This document shows, one piece after another, positions 9,390 through 20,967 of a stretch of DNA of 64,000 nucleotides. Source of the DNA: Tetrapyrgos nigripes. Taxonomy: Eukaryota > Basidiomycota > Agaricomycetes > Agaricales > Campanellaceae. Made by a program: the position numbers and the translations under genes. The DNA lies in assembly GCA_013368315.1 (NCBI GenBank), contig JAACJM010000009.1, forward strand, positions 372,001-436,000, given 5' to 3'. The notes under the pieces were generated by a model, which was not told the origin of the DNA, did no database searches, and was given only the letters and a program-made list of their open reading frames with translations. Positions within the stretch are counted from its first letter, which is position 1; the number at the start of each line of letters is the position of its first letter.

Positions 9390-11190
9390 GACGTGATGAC
9401 GTTGAGGAAGACCAAAAGCGAACCAGTTTTCTCAGACGCACGCATTTTCTGACCTCTAGCGCACAACTTTACATACTGCGCACATGCAAGTTTTCCTCCT
9501 GCATCGCGCACAAGTCTAACTCATACTGTGATATGTTAGGTGCGTCTATGACACAGTTGTGTGGGCGGAATTTTTTAACCAATGGAACGTCATATCCTAG
9601 ATCTCTGCATAAACTCCCTGGGCTTTGCTAGACAGCCTTAGCTTGCCTGTACTCCCTGCAGATATCACACATTTGCTCAGATACAGTAGAGGGAGCCCGA
9701 AAAGTGAGTGATAACAAGTGTATTACAGGTCTAGCTATGTACACCGTACCCTAGAGACGCTGAAATAATGTTGTTTTGTGCTAAAATGAAGGCAAAAGGT
9801 GGGGAAATGAGCGGGCTGCAGCTCTCACAAAATCGAGCCCAAAAAATCAACCAAAGTGACGCGCGCGCGAACTTCTTCGAAAACGGCAATAATCCAGCTG
9901 TAGGCTACACATTCTCACGCTTCTATCCATGACCACGACAATCGATATCATTCATGTAACACACAGCACCTTAGGAGTGTCCTCGACAAGTGTTCCTCTT
10001 TCATATAAAGGCTCTTAAGAATGGTGAGGTTCACATTTTTGCGGTATCACTGAGTCAGTAGATTCGGCGGCTCAAGAAGTGTCATCGACGAGAAATGTGG
10101 CCTACTACAGGTGAGTACTTTCCACAGTTTTACCTCTTTCGTGTAGATGGATTTAAATTGATTCCCGTTGGTCTCAAGGAAGCCCAACTTCTGACCTTAC
10201 AACCCTGCTTGAAATCTTCAAATTCCTTCCCATTGCAGCTGCTTTGAAGGCTCGCGAGGTCAACTCTCAATGGCAAGCTCTCATCGTCGCTTGTGACATG
10301 CCCCCCGCTCGACGAGACCTGTTCAATCTATACTTGGACTGTGTCAAGTCCCGAGCATTCATCGAGAGTCGCCCCTGGGTCCAAGCGAACCTCAAACCAT
10401 TTGACCGACAAGCATACATTGACGCCGTTTACGAGCAGTACTGTGACTCTGAAGGTACCATCGTTGAGCCAGTGATCCCGGAGCTCTTTCTCATTTGGAT
10501 ACTGGAATGGCCGGCTCTCGCTGTCATCCCAAATTTCTGGCCCGGACTTCCGTTCCCATTTGAAGTCAAGGAAGGGATGAAAGGAGTTTCAGGATGTAAT
10601 CATCTGGCCCGGATTCCTCCTGTCCTATCCAGGTTCGAGTATATGCCAGATGCCACTTCTGACGCAGATGATTTTTTTGCTGGTCCCAGTCTGATGGTGT
10701 ACTGCGAGGATCGAGGACATGAAATCTGGCTGAGCCTTGATGAACGATGGAAGGGAAAAACAGTTTGGTCTGTCAGGGAGACCGACGATGCTTTCGACCA
10801 GTAACACGATGTCGAAAAGACCTTGGCACAGGTTGATGGGTGTGAATATATTGGGCCAGCGATGTATCGGGATTGGGTTGAGTTTCTGCGGGAGCTGGCG
10901 CTACCTTGGCTAGAGAAAGGGAGAATATGGAATGAGACTAGTCGGAGAAAGGATGGGTATTGGAGAATTTATCTTGAGAAAGACGGCTACTGGAATCCGC
11001 TGCCCATGGAGTCTAGGGAGGGAACGGCGGTGGTAAAAAGGGATGAATAATTCGTGGAACGTCTTCGTTGTGCTCTGGTCTTTGGGTACTCGGGCAAGAC
11101 CAAGGTAAATATGTACGAAGGTCTTCCGGTGGGTTTGGATAGGTTACCGTCTGGTGAGGTATAGGTAGTTGCTTTAAAATCCCAATGACT
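9390..11190. repeat. Right arm of the large inverted repeat
   Basis: This is the continuous inverted counterpart of 2740-2525 followed by 1364-1. It carries the same landmarks in reverse order, ending in AAAATCCCAATGAC at about 11190, which mirrors the first bases of the window. The homology may extend beyond what can be compared, since the left arm is cut by the window edge. Confidence 0.85.
10204..11164 (+). pseudogene. F-box-type protein, right-arm copy with in-frame stops
   Basis: This copy reads in a single frame from TLLEIFKFLPIAAALKAREV (F-box) through a middle region rich in Trp and Pro to a C-terminal block ending at 11164. It has in-frame TAA codons at 10802-10804 and 11048-11050; the second corresponds to CAA in the left arm, a C-to-T change. 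The first residues of the left copy (MPLNIPPE) are missing or diverged, so no convincing start is visible. It is better preserved than the left copy but still probably a pseudogene. The region after the F-box is not a domain I can name. Confidence 0.65.
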
Positions 11191-11230
11191 ATATAACCAC
11201 GCACCTTGTCGATGTTGGGTAGTACAGAAG

Positions 11231-11581
11231 TTAGCAATGTACAATAGCAGGTTCAAGATACACCAAAAATTTAAAATACCCGTTCTTCGATTCAGAAGTT
11301 TGGGTAAGATCCAGAATTTTGAGTTGACGTTTGGAGGTCCTGGCGCAAGTCAAATCGGTATGGTTGACGACATGTATTTCCTGCCCTTGGCAATGGTGAT
11401 TTGGTCTGGAGCGACAGCCATAGTTAAAGACACAAGGTCGCTTCCATTCCTTCAGGCTTCTAATTCCCTTGCGACCGCCCGGCGCCAATGCCAGTGCTGG
11501 TCTAGCCTGCCTTTCTACGCAGCTGGCTAGCTGCTCTCGAATTGATATTCTCGGATTGATGTAGGGGACAGGCGACGCCAT
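11231..11581 (-). CDS. Hypothetical ORF next to the repeat edge
   Basis: A 116-residue ORF starts at 11581 (MASPVPYINPRISIREQLAS). The first 50 residues look protein-like, with helical SIREQLASCVERQ; the remainder is less convincing. It ends only about 40 bp from the inverted-repeat arm. It may be the 5' remnant of a gene cut by the repeat, or chance. No family recognised. Confidence 0.25.
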   Translation of the reverse strand: MASPVPYINPRISIREQLASCVERQARPALALAPGGRKGIRSLKEWKRPCVFNYGCRSRPNHHCQGQEIHVVNHTDLTCARTSKRQLKILDLTQTSESKNGYFKFLVYLEPAIVHC

Positions 11582-11730
11582 GCTTTATACTAATGGTTCG
11601 CATAACCTGTTCCAGTAGAAGGAAGGCATAGATAGAGCATATGTATGAGTGTGCGCGCGCATACAGGCATAGATCGTTCGGTACAAGTACATTTCTTTCT
11701 GGTCAAGCTTCTCTGCTCCTCGGAAACCAT

Positions 11731-12388
11731 TCACATAAACGACATCAGGAACACCACAACGACACCCGTAACAAAACTTGCGACAAACACCTGGCGGTAG
11801 GTCGCCATTGCCGGATTCGCCTCCATCTCCTTGTCCTTTGCAATTGACCCTGGCATCCCATGGGTAGACACAAGCCTTCGCACAATATTCTTCTCTCCCA
11901 TAACCCACCACTGGCGATAACCACCATCCGAATGTTCTGTGAGCAAAACACCGAAATGAGGAGCCTTGACCTGAGACCGAAGTTGCAAAGGATTGACCGA
12001 GTCGTCATAGACCACTGCTGCAGGTATAGGATGTAATTTGGAAGAACGACGGACGGGAGTGGTCGGATACTCGAGTTCTTGGACATCGTTCTTGTCATCT
12101 TCCTCTTGTGATTCTGAGATGACAGACATGGTCCTGGTCTTTGTGGATAGTGTAGTGTTACTTGCAAAAACTCGGATAGACTATAGGATTGAGGTTGGCG
12201 GGAAGAGAAGCTGGAAAAATCGAAGGAGACGTTGAGATGCAGAAAGATAAAAAGAAACGTAAGTGTGTACCAGCCCGTAGATCTGGACGCTGCGTACTGC
12301 AGCTGCCACGACGGTGTCCGGCCATAAGTTCTCCACATTTAGTACAGCGAGGTCTCCTGCGACTAGAAGAAGGCGGAGTGGGTAACAT
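11731..12388 (-). CDS. Hypothetical protein with C-terminal membrane anchor
   Basis: The clearest coding stretch is 12129-11731, from MSVISESQEEDDKNDVQELE to a hydrophobic C-terminus (FVASFVTGVVVVFLMSF) that would make a tail anchor. The middle contains GYRQWWVMGEKNIVRRLVS. Upstream, 12388-12270 encodes MLPTPPSSSRRRPRCTKCGE followed by LMAGHRRGSC, a Cys-pair N-terminus I would expect as a first exon, but I could not find a splice that keeps both in frame. The real start is either 12388 with an unresolved intron or 12129. The gene is divergent from centrin, with about 350 bp between. Function unknown. Confidence 0.5.
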
Positions 12389-12740
12389 CTTGCTCCTGTG
12401 TGTTTATGTGTTTTTCGAAGTCCTTCGAGAGTTATGAGAAAACTTACCGACGGTCAAAACTGCCACTTGGGTAGACTGGAGAGCTACAAAGAAAGTAGTG
12501 TCGCAAAACTTGCCTTATATCGTCGTCCGGGCTCTTCCCTACCAGTTCCAGTACAAAGCAGCTCTTTGGTTACGTCTAGATTGCTTGACTCCAATCAGAG
12601 TACAAAGACGCATCGTTACCGACACGAGGCAGGAACATGAGGGAAAGACACGACCTTGTTCTCAACGCGGACGCGTACTGTCACGTGTGAAAATTTTGTT
12701 GACTCTTCTCCCCTTTCAGCTTCCAAGTTCAAGTTCTACC

Positions 12741-13396
12741 ATGTACGGCTCCTCCGCAGTCTCCAAGGCCAAAAGACGGACACATGCGCGTCCAGAACTC
12801 AGCGACGAGCAAAAAAAAGAGATCCAAGAGGCGTTTGAGTTGTTTGACACAGACAAGGATGGCAGGATTGACTACCACGAACTCAAAGTCGCGCTGCGTG
12901 CTCTGGGTTTTGATATGAAGAAAGCAGAGGTTCTGAAATTATTGAGGGATAATGATAAACTTGGTCAGGGTCTCATGGATTTTGAAGATTTTGCACGGAT
13001 TAGTGAGTGTCTTGTCACTGTCGTTACCTTCGCAGACACGCGTCGTACATCACCCAGCGTTTTGCTTTGGGTATTCCTGAGAAGCTAACTTTTTCTTCTT
13101 CTGCTAGTGAGCCAAAAGATATTGGAACGAGATCCTATGGAAGAGATACGACGCGCTTTCCAACTTTTTGACGATGACCACACAGGCAAAATCAGCTTGA
13201 GGAATTTGAGGCGCGTAGCGAAGGAAATTGGGGACCGTCTAGAAGACGATGAATTGTGAGGACATACCTGACGACCTTGGAGATCTTTTTTGACGTTTCG
13301 TCCTGTAGGCAAGCTATGATAGACGAGTTTGACCTCGACCAAGACGGCGAGATCAACGAGCAAGAATTCATTGCTATCATGATGGACGATGCATAG
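12741..13396 (+). CDS. CDC31: Centrin, CDC31-type
   Basis: Three exons (12741-13002, 13108-13255, 13309-13396) give a 165-residue protein, the usual centrin length. It has a short basic N-terminus and four EF-hand units. The first ([12 protein letters not shown]) and fourth ([12 protein letters not shown]) have canonical calcium loops. The second ([14 protein letters not shown]) is degenerate. The third ([19 protein letters not shown]) keeps the LRRVAKE signature of the CDC31 branch. Centrins act at the spindle pole body during its duplication and also in mRNA export and nucleotide-excision repair complexes. Donors and acceptors are standard and keep frame. Identification is firm. Confidence 0.95.
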
Positions 13397-14260
13397 ACCT
13401 AGTCGATGTCACCGCTCATTCTACCCACAACTCATATACTCCCTCGTTCATTTCATCATTCGCATATATGTTTGTTGTTTCTGGGTCGTCACTTTGCTGT
13501 CGTTTTTCACGTATGTTTCCCTCGTTCATTCCTCAGTAGAAGACCTTGCTGATATATGCTGTTGCCACCACTGCTACGTCTATGCGATTTACGACTATCC
13601 TTGCAGTCCTCATCGTTCATTGTACCACCTCAGCACTATGTATCATCACCGTCTGACGTATTAATATGATCCTTTTGCACAACTTCTAGTCTTCTACTGC
13701 GAACATTTTCTTGATGTATGTCAACTTGGCCCATGAATTCTTGTGCCTGCGCCACCATTCGCTTGCTTCAGCCATCACCCAGATGAAGGTGCAGGAAATC
13801 CAAGGCTGTCACAGTCGACTACACAACGTCCATAGTCCCGGTATTTGGAGTATTACTCTTCTGAGAAGTTCTGACAGGATCTCATGGCGAAGTACATTAG
13901 TAGTGTTTCAGGACCAATACTCTCAAAGTGCTTCATTTATCTATGGGAGATACCCGTCGTCGGTGTATCGTAAAATCCAGAGGGCTGGGTGCACCCGTTG
14001 AACATTTCACTTCAAGCTTTCTTCGAAATCAATTGCCATTCGGACTGGAAATATCAGACCAGTAGATTACATGTCTATGATGATGAGAACAAGTTGTACG
14101 ATGATGATGTGCTTGTATGAATCTAGAAAATAGTTGATGAAATGGTTGAAAAAATGCCAATGCAAAAAAATGTCCGTGATGATGATGATGATGATGATAG
14201 AGCGAGTCCCAAGTCAATCTTCCAAGAGTATAACTCTAATCTCTATGGCGTTCTAGAGAT
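13397..14260. other. Convergent intergenic region, no gene seen
   Basis: The region lies between the ends of centrin and the ING-family gene. The only structure noticed is a GAT microsatellite at about 14179-14199. Short ORFs here have no recognisable features and probably cover 3' untranslated sequence. Confidence 0.6.
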
Positions 14261-15783
14261 CTACTTCTTCCTGCCCTTCTTCGTTTTGTTCGCCTGAGAC
14301 TTGCTGTCGTCTTTCTTCTCTCTGCACACCGGGCAGTACCAGGCATCGGAAGGTGCTTTGTCGAGTCCAACGCAGCCAAGATGGAACTAAGAGTAACTTT
14401 TGAGTATCGTAATAACGTCTGAAGAAATAGACGTACCCATTCATACGGACAACTCTCTTCGTTCTCACAACCAATCATCTTTGAAAAATAAATGTCAGCA
14501 AAGAGCGAACAAAGCAGGAAAAAAACGCGTACATCTCCATGGCTAGGCTCCTGGCAGAAGCAATAAAGCCTTCCATCATCCTCCACATCGTCTAGGTCCT
14601 CAGCTTTAACAGGCTCTACCTTTGACTCCAGAACGACAGGTTTCGCAGGTTTAACAGGCAGTTTGGTAGGAGACGGGTGTACCTGCCGCGCTAAGCGAGA
14701 CCGACCATGATTGGTAGACTGTGAGGCTTTTGGTGGAGGAGCTGGTGTCGCTGCAGGAGACACCGAACGACTCTGAGCTGGAGGAAGTTTTATAGAGGGC
14801 GCTGCAACTCCAGAAATGGTGCGGCGTTCTACATTCAAAAAAAAAAGAGGGTAAATCCATCAATCACATGCAAATCAACCAATGATGGCGCACTTTTCGT
14901 GGCAGGAGCAACAGAAACACTCGTGTGCACTGGCGTTGGGGTTGAAGTTGGGATGACCGGGTGATGACTTGGTTCAGAAACAGGAGTACTCGGGATGAGA
15001 GCATGTCTCAGATTTTCGCTAATGGTTGCAGCAGCGTCTTGTGCGGTTAGGCTAGAGGTTGTTGGTGCAACGATAGATGGAGCAGGAGTAATATCGCGTT
15101 CGGAGACAGAGTCTGACACATTCTCTCCTTGAAGCTGGCGGACCTTCTTCAAATCCACGTCTAGGCGGGCACATGTACGACTTATGAGGTCGATGATCCG
15201 TTGACTAAGGAGGATTTTCTCGTTGGTGAGCTTTTCGATTTCGTTGTAGGATTGTTGGATGCGAGCTGGGAGATGTGCTGTCGACTTTTTTGTGGATGGT
15301 GTTGTCTCGGAAGCAGACGCAGTTCCTTGGAGCGTGTGCCTAATCCAACGAGCACTGTCATTATCAATTTGTTTTTGAAGCTCTAGCAATGGCATCATGA
15401 GGACATTGACGTTTTCACGTTCTCAATTCACGGAGGCTGACCTTGTGCACGAGAATCCTTGTACTTGATCTCTTCCAAGAAATACCTGACTTCATTAGGC
15501 ATATTTTCAATGCCTATTTGCAAAAAATATAAGCATTAGACATGCGGCCGGAATTACCAACCAGCCAACTTGCGACTAACTGTAAATAAACTCTGTAGCA
15601 AGGTTTGCTGCTTCTTCAAAGTTTTTGGATGCTGTTCATGATGAAGGTTCGGTTTGAGATGTGACAAGATGAGGAATAAATGTAAGACAATAGGAAATTT
15701 TTGATCGAAATAACCTCCGGTCCGGAGTTAGGTAATAAACCTGGTAGTGAGTCACCTTGTATTTTCAGGAAACCGCTAAACAT
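14261..15783 (-). CDS. ING-family PHD-finger protein (histone acetylation complex subunit)
   Basis: The C-terminus is a complete ING-type PHD finger assembled from three short exons: LYCFCQEPSHGD, MIGCENEESCPYEW and FHLGCVGLDKAPSDAWYCP, with the C4-H-C3 zinc ligands in place. A polybasic tail (KTKKGRKK, stop at 14261-14263) follows. The N-terminal exons read EEAANLATEFIYS, ENMPNEVRYFLEEIKYKD and ELQKQIDNDSARWIRHTL, the ING homology helices. ING proteins read H3K4me3 and anchor HAT or HDAC complexes (yeast Yng1/Yng2/Pho23). A long Ser/Thr/Pro linker separates the halves. The first exon is uncertain: a short MFSGFLKIQ exon starting at 15783 splices in frame, but other starts are possible. Confidence 0.88.
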
Positions 15784-15895
15784 CTCGTATATCCATAAAA
15801 TTCCTAGTAAATCGTGACAAACCGTAAAGGGAGGTATACTACAAGAAATGGAAATCAAACACCCGTAGATCCAAATGATAGTCCGAGTATATTCT

Positions 15896-18878
15896 CTAAG
15901 ACCAGTGAGCTTGCACAATCAACAAGCTCGCATCTACACCAGCCACTACCATCGCTGCACCAACATCACCAAGTGTTTTAGCTACCGAGCTTCCCATGGT
16001 CACATTATGTGTCTTGCCCATTGTCTGTAACTCCTTTTCAAACGACTCGACTGCCATTCTTCTTGACCGGCCAACGATGGCAACAGTCCTTCCGCCTTTG
16101 ACATTAGAGCCAGTGATCAAATTCACGGCGGCTTGAAGTGGCGTGCTTGAGCGCACGGAGTTGAAGGTTATTCGGGAGAGAGCCGAGGCAAGAGCAGGGC
16201 TACGTGTACTACTTGAGAAAGTGTACCTCTCCCAGATAAGATTATCAGCAGTATCGGATGCAAGTCTAGTTTGTGTACTGTGGCGACCGTACACAGTATC
16301 AGCAGTGGCAATGGTCTGAACATACACAGAGTCAATTGACGAAAATAAAATAATAGAAGAAAAAACGCACAGTATGCGCAGTTGCAGCTTGTTGCATCTC
16401 TACTTCATCAGAGCTCTCATCGCCACCATCCGCCTTGCTGATCTTTACAACGACAGCCTTGACACCCTCATTACCCGCACACACCTTAACCAAGAACCTC
16501 AACGCAAGCCTGTCATCAGGTCCACCAAAGAACGGCAAGACCAGCAATGTATCCGGTCCTACATTCCCGCTCATCAAGTTCATATCACTCTCCATTCCAC
16601 GGTCAACGAAAAGCGCCACATCGCACGGAGCCGTCAAGAAGACTTTCCGGACAAGCTCGGAGTATACCACGGAAGAAGTGGTTTGGTCATGGGATGAAGT
16701 AGAATTGTGCCTTTGGAAGACACCGTCGAAAGGGTTCCAGACTCCAGCAGAGGGAGAACCTTCTTCAGAGGTAGTAGCAATGGGGGTATTGCCTCGAGAC
16801 CAAGGAATAACAACCATCCTTGAACCTTCATCCTTGACTCTCCTCGAAATGACACTATCGAAATCTTCCCAGGCAACAATATTCACTCCAACTTTAACCC
16901 GTAACTTTTGTGCAGCTCCACCGACTAAATAAGCAAAAGTGCGGAAGACGGAAGTGACAGGATCGTTGTGGATGAGAGCGGAGGCTTCTTGGGATTTGAG
17001 GACGTCGGATGTACGTGTTGTCAATTCGATGAGACGAAGAAGGGTGAGAGATATAGGCGTAACGAACGGGGTTGGTCTGACAGTGTTGTGGTACGAGGGA
17101 ATCTCTTGAGAGTCCTTTTCGTTCTCTTCAGAAGATTTTTCGGATACTGAGACTGTTGCGGGGCTTGCTCCCGACATAGAGGAGGTAGGAGTCAACAATT
17201 GGGTGACAGCCATCGCTGCCGGTAGCTGCTCGATCTTGTCAAGGACAAGAGCGTACTTGTCATTGACGTATTCCGAATCTTCATCATGCTCTGATGCTGC
17301 TCCCTTTCCGTCCTCCAAAGAAGGCGAAGTTGCAGAGTTATCAGGGTGTACACGGTAACAGGCAGGGTAGAACAAGAGTACGAGAGGAGTGGTCATGAAG
17401 GTGAGGATGATGGCGTGGACGACAAACATTGAGAAAACGCGGGTGTCCAAGACACCAGCTTGGAGTCCAACATTAAGCACGATGAGCTCGACCAAACTAA
17501 AGAAGAATGAGTCCAAAATATCACACAAAGCGACAACTAACGAACCCTTTGCAGCTCATCAGAGACCCAATAGCTCCAGACTCACGCCAATTGAAACCGT
17601 TCAACCTGGCAGTCCCAAAACACGCGAAGAATTTAGAGACAAAGGCGACGAGGATGATGATAATGGTATAACCCCAAGTGATACCATTGTTAAGAAGACC
17701 GAGATTGGTACGGAGACCGGAGAGAGCAAAGTACTACAACAGAAATTAGACTCAGGACACTATGTTAGATTAAGTCCAGACTTACGAGTGGAAGCAGAAG
17801 GATCGTCACAAGATCTTCAAGTTTCTCCACCATCCTGATAGCGTAACCGTTCTCATGAGGAATGATCAATCCTGCCACAAAAACCACCTGGAACAATGTG
17901 TCAGCACCAAGAGCTCAAGCGATCGCAAGCCGAGGGAACTGACCAAAGATAGCATGAACACCAATAATATCAGTGAAGAACGCAGAAAAGAAAACAAGGA
18001 CAATCGTAATGGTCATCATGAATGTAGAAGGCATCCCTGATTCCAAACTCCCAGTCTTCTTCGCCAACCAATGGTATGCCCATCGGACGGGCACGAGAAG
18101 GAAGATGACATAGCCAACCGTGGTCAGCAGCACCCAGAGAGCAGTGAGCCCAGACGAGGCATTGACCAACGCAACGGTCAACGCAAGAAGAATCCAACCA
18201 ACGACATCATTTCCAACACCAGCCGCCAAAGTCACCACACCGACAGTGGTATCCAACAACTTGACTTCGGTGAGGATACGACACAGGACGGGGAAGGCGG
18301 TGATTCCAACGGCTACAGCGGTGAAGAGAAGGAAATGGCCGTGATTGACATTGTTCTGATTAACGAACTCTCTGTAAATACCCTCTCCCAACGCTGCACC
18401 GAGACCTAGAGGAATGATGAGACCAGCAACAGAGATAGATGCTGAGGCCTTGACATTCTTCTTAAGAAGGCGAGTATCGATCTCAAGACCAATGATGAAA
18501 AGGAAGAGTACGAGACCAATGTTGGCTGTGAGATTGAGCAAGGGCATGGCCTGGTCGGGGAAGATGGCGTTTTTTGAAACCGTGAATACGACCCAAGACG
18601 GTTGGTCCGAGCAAGACACCGCCGATGACTTCTGCGATGACTCTGGGCTGCCTGATACGTGCAAAAATGAGTGCCAGGAGTTGGGTCATGCCCATGATGA
18701 CGATAACCTGGATAACCCAAAGTCGTAGAGGATCATTGGCGTTGTAGTGCGCTGGATTGTCACCAGAGAAGATACCGGCCTACAAAACGTTAACTGGAAT
18801 TTTTTAAAAAACGGGAAGATATAGAGAACATACCTGGTTGGTGGCAGCGCGTTTGAGGATATGGCTGGCAAACTCCAT
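15896..18878 (-). CDS. KHA1: K+/H+ antiporter, KHA1-type (CPA2), one-base frame break
   Basis: The start at 18878 (MEFASHILKRAATNQ) leads through short introns into a CPA2 exchanger membrane domain: IRQPRVIAEVIGGVLLGPTV, then LFIIGLEIDTRLLKKNVKAS, AVAVGITAFPVLCRIL, AGVGNDVVGWILLALTVALV and FALSGLRTNLGLLN. A long cytoplasmic C-terminal region with DPVTSVFRTFAYLV and PFFGGPDDRLALRFLVKV ends at 15896. It would exchange K+ for H+ across an endomembrane, as yeast Kha1 does. At 18570-18575 a run of six T (A on the coding strand) puts upstream and downstream halves in different frames; five would join GF-K-NAIFPDQAMPLLN as in the family. No plausible intron explains this. It is an assembly error or a recent loss. 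Confidence 0.88.
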
Positions 18879-19834
18879 ATTGTACTCGAATAACCGAAAG
18901 AGCCCATCCGTCTTTTATGTTTTAGTCGTAAGGAGCTCTTACTGTGTTCGGAAAGCGGCGGGAAATAGATTCGGATCCCAGGCACGCCCCTCACAAATCT
19001 GAAATTGTCAATTTGATCGTTTTCATTTCATTTACTACGACTACCATTTCCTGTGTACATAGCACCTACCAAAGAACAATGAAAAGTATCATGAAGGCTC
19101 CGAGAGAGATACTTACCAGAACACGCCGAATTCGATGTCATCAGAGACGTAAAAAAGATCTTGGCGAGAGCTTGGCCCTCTAGGCCCCTCTTGCCTAATT
19201 TCTCGACTCTTTGAGACATTCGCTACGCCCGGCTATCAAGTGGCTCTAGGATTATTGGCCCAGAAATGCGTTGTCCTTCCTTGTCCAGAGGACGATCGAT
19301 GCCTACTCCACGTTTTGAGGCCGCTGCTTGACGACTTCCGTATGTCAAATGAACTGTCCACGATCCCAAGCCGCTCAGAGAGGAGCTGAAAGACCTAGAC
19401 CACAAACAACCTCTCAAGATAGAGATGAAGAACAATATCATACGCGAACTGCAGGGCTCTGCAGGGCCGTCTTGGCAATCATGGCATTGAAAAAGACGCT
19501 CCGTCACTCCAAAGAAACTGACAATTTCAAACTGTTCGGTGTGCAGCCCTGAGCTGATAGCTGAGTGAATCGCTTCAGACCCCTAAAACAAACGAATAGA
19601 ATACACCGTGACCTAGCATTGGCAAAATCGTAGTCAACGAAGCCTACTATACACTGACAGGAAACAAAGATCTCATACTGACACCTACTGCCAGCCATCT
19701 CTTCACCTGCAAGGGGCACGTCTCCTATTCGAGAAAGATCGATGCAACACCTCCAGACCGACAATCAACCACGATAAAATATTTCAAGTCATTAACGGAG
19801 GCAGAGGCACCAGGTTGAGGGTAATCGTTCAACC
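18879..19834. other. Intergenic region upstream of the antiporter, no firm gene
   Basis: Minus-strand ORFs of 60-95 residues occur here, for example one starting at 19219 (MSQRVEKLGKRGLEGQALAK) that is followed by a GTAAGT-like donor. None has recognisable motifs. Parts may be 5' untranslated exons of the antiporter or 3' sequence of BUD31. Confidence 0.4.
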
Positions 19835-20771
19835 CTACGAATCCGAACTGCATCCGCGACAACCTACATAAAAACAAACGCAGGAAGTCAGTCATTGGAT
19901 GATCATGCAAAGATCGTGCGAGGCACATATGTGGGGTATAGACGGAGTGCAGCAGGAGTACACGTCCAAAAACAAGATCCGTGATGGTGTCGGAAATAGA
20001 TGATGACCGCAGCGAGAGCTCCGAAGCCCCAAACACACCGAAAGAATTTCCACACATACCGCAGTGAACACACTCGACTACAGTTCCAGCCCTGACTTGT
20101 GCTTTGGGTACACGGCATATACATGTTGAGCCTTGGTAGTTCATGTCCTGCAAAAACATGACGGTTAGAGACGACCGAGCATGAAGAGAATAGAATACAC
20201 ACCCTTGTCTGAATACACCGGAGACAGCACAGTTTTTCATACCCTGCCTTCTTCCATTTGGCAATCAAACTGCAAAGGAAGGAACGAGTATAGGGTTAGT
20301 GACGGCTGGCACAGATGGAGACACGGACACAGCGTAGAGGCGGATGTAGAACAAGACTTACTTCGCATCAGCATATCCTTCTTTCAACAACCAGTCATAC
20401 AACTCCTTCGATACGGCCTCCCTCTTGTAATACAGCTCATAGATATACCGAGACCTTGTATGGGATATGCGCATGATAGGCCATAGTGACTCGGCTTTCC
20501 GCTTTCCTTCATGCGACTCGTTCTCTGCATCCCGCATTTTGCGAGCATAGTCGTCCAGTACCTATTGAAGGGAATTGCCGAAAAGGTAGCATGAGTTGAA
20601 GACAAGATCAAGGTGGAATGGGCGTGTGTGGTTGAAATTTGGTTCAAAGTTGGCAGTCATTATTCCGTCAGAGGAGCTCTCAAACGCATAAGACATAAAG
20701 AAACTTACAGACTCTATGTCTTCATAGCCTTCTGGGGGCTTCTTCGTCCTGGTAGTGCGGATTTTGGGCAT
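19835..20771 (-). CDS. BUD31: Pre-mRNA-splicing factor BUD31 (G10 protein)
   Basis: Five exons (20771-20709, 20561-20362, 20269-20203, 20147-20060, 19863-19835) give 148 residues with no frame problem. The protein starts [20 protein letters not shown]. It continues with [20 protein letters not shown] and the Cys-rich C-terminus ([20 protein letters not shown], then [16 protein letters not shown]) that binds zinc. This is the near-invariant BUD31/G10 sequence, a component of the activated spliceosome (NineTeen-associated). Length matches the family (about 145-157). It is divergent from the first F-box gene with 196 bp between. Confidence 0.97.
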
Positions 20772-20967
20772 TGTGGATGAAAGGCGGAGGCAAAGCTGAC
20801 TACGATTGTGGCAGTGCAAGAAATGTCTCGTGCGCATTTCTTTTCCTCCTTCATTTGTGCACGCGTCCAGTCCTTGGAATTTCCTTGGAAATAGGTATGT
20901 AGCATGAGAATTGGAGGATACAAGTGCTCATAGCAAGACCCGAATAAACAGAAATCTCTAACGGCTG

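Noticed and set aside
1..11190. Repeat-induced point mutation of ascomycete type as the cause of stops
   Set aside because: Stops also include small indels and TAA/TAG codons, and the arms are not heavily transition-biased by eye; CpG deamination in methylated repeats is simpler.
14179..14199. GAT run considered as a coding His/Asp repeat
   Set aside because: It lies in the 3' intergenic region of the ING gene with no supported ORF; a simple microsatellite.
18570..18575. Programmed ribosomal frameshift in the K+/H+ antiporter
   Set aside because: No known case in this family, and similar one-base breaks occur in unrelated genes nearby, so consensus error is more likely; kept as a finding with that caveat.
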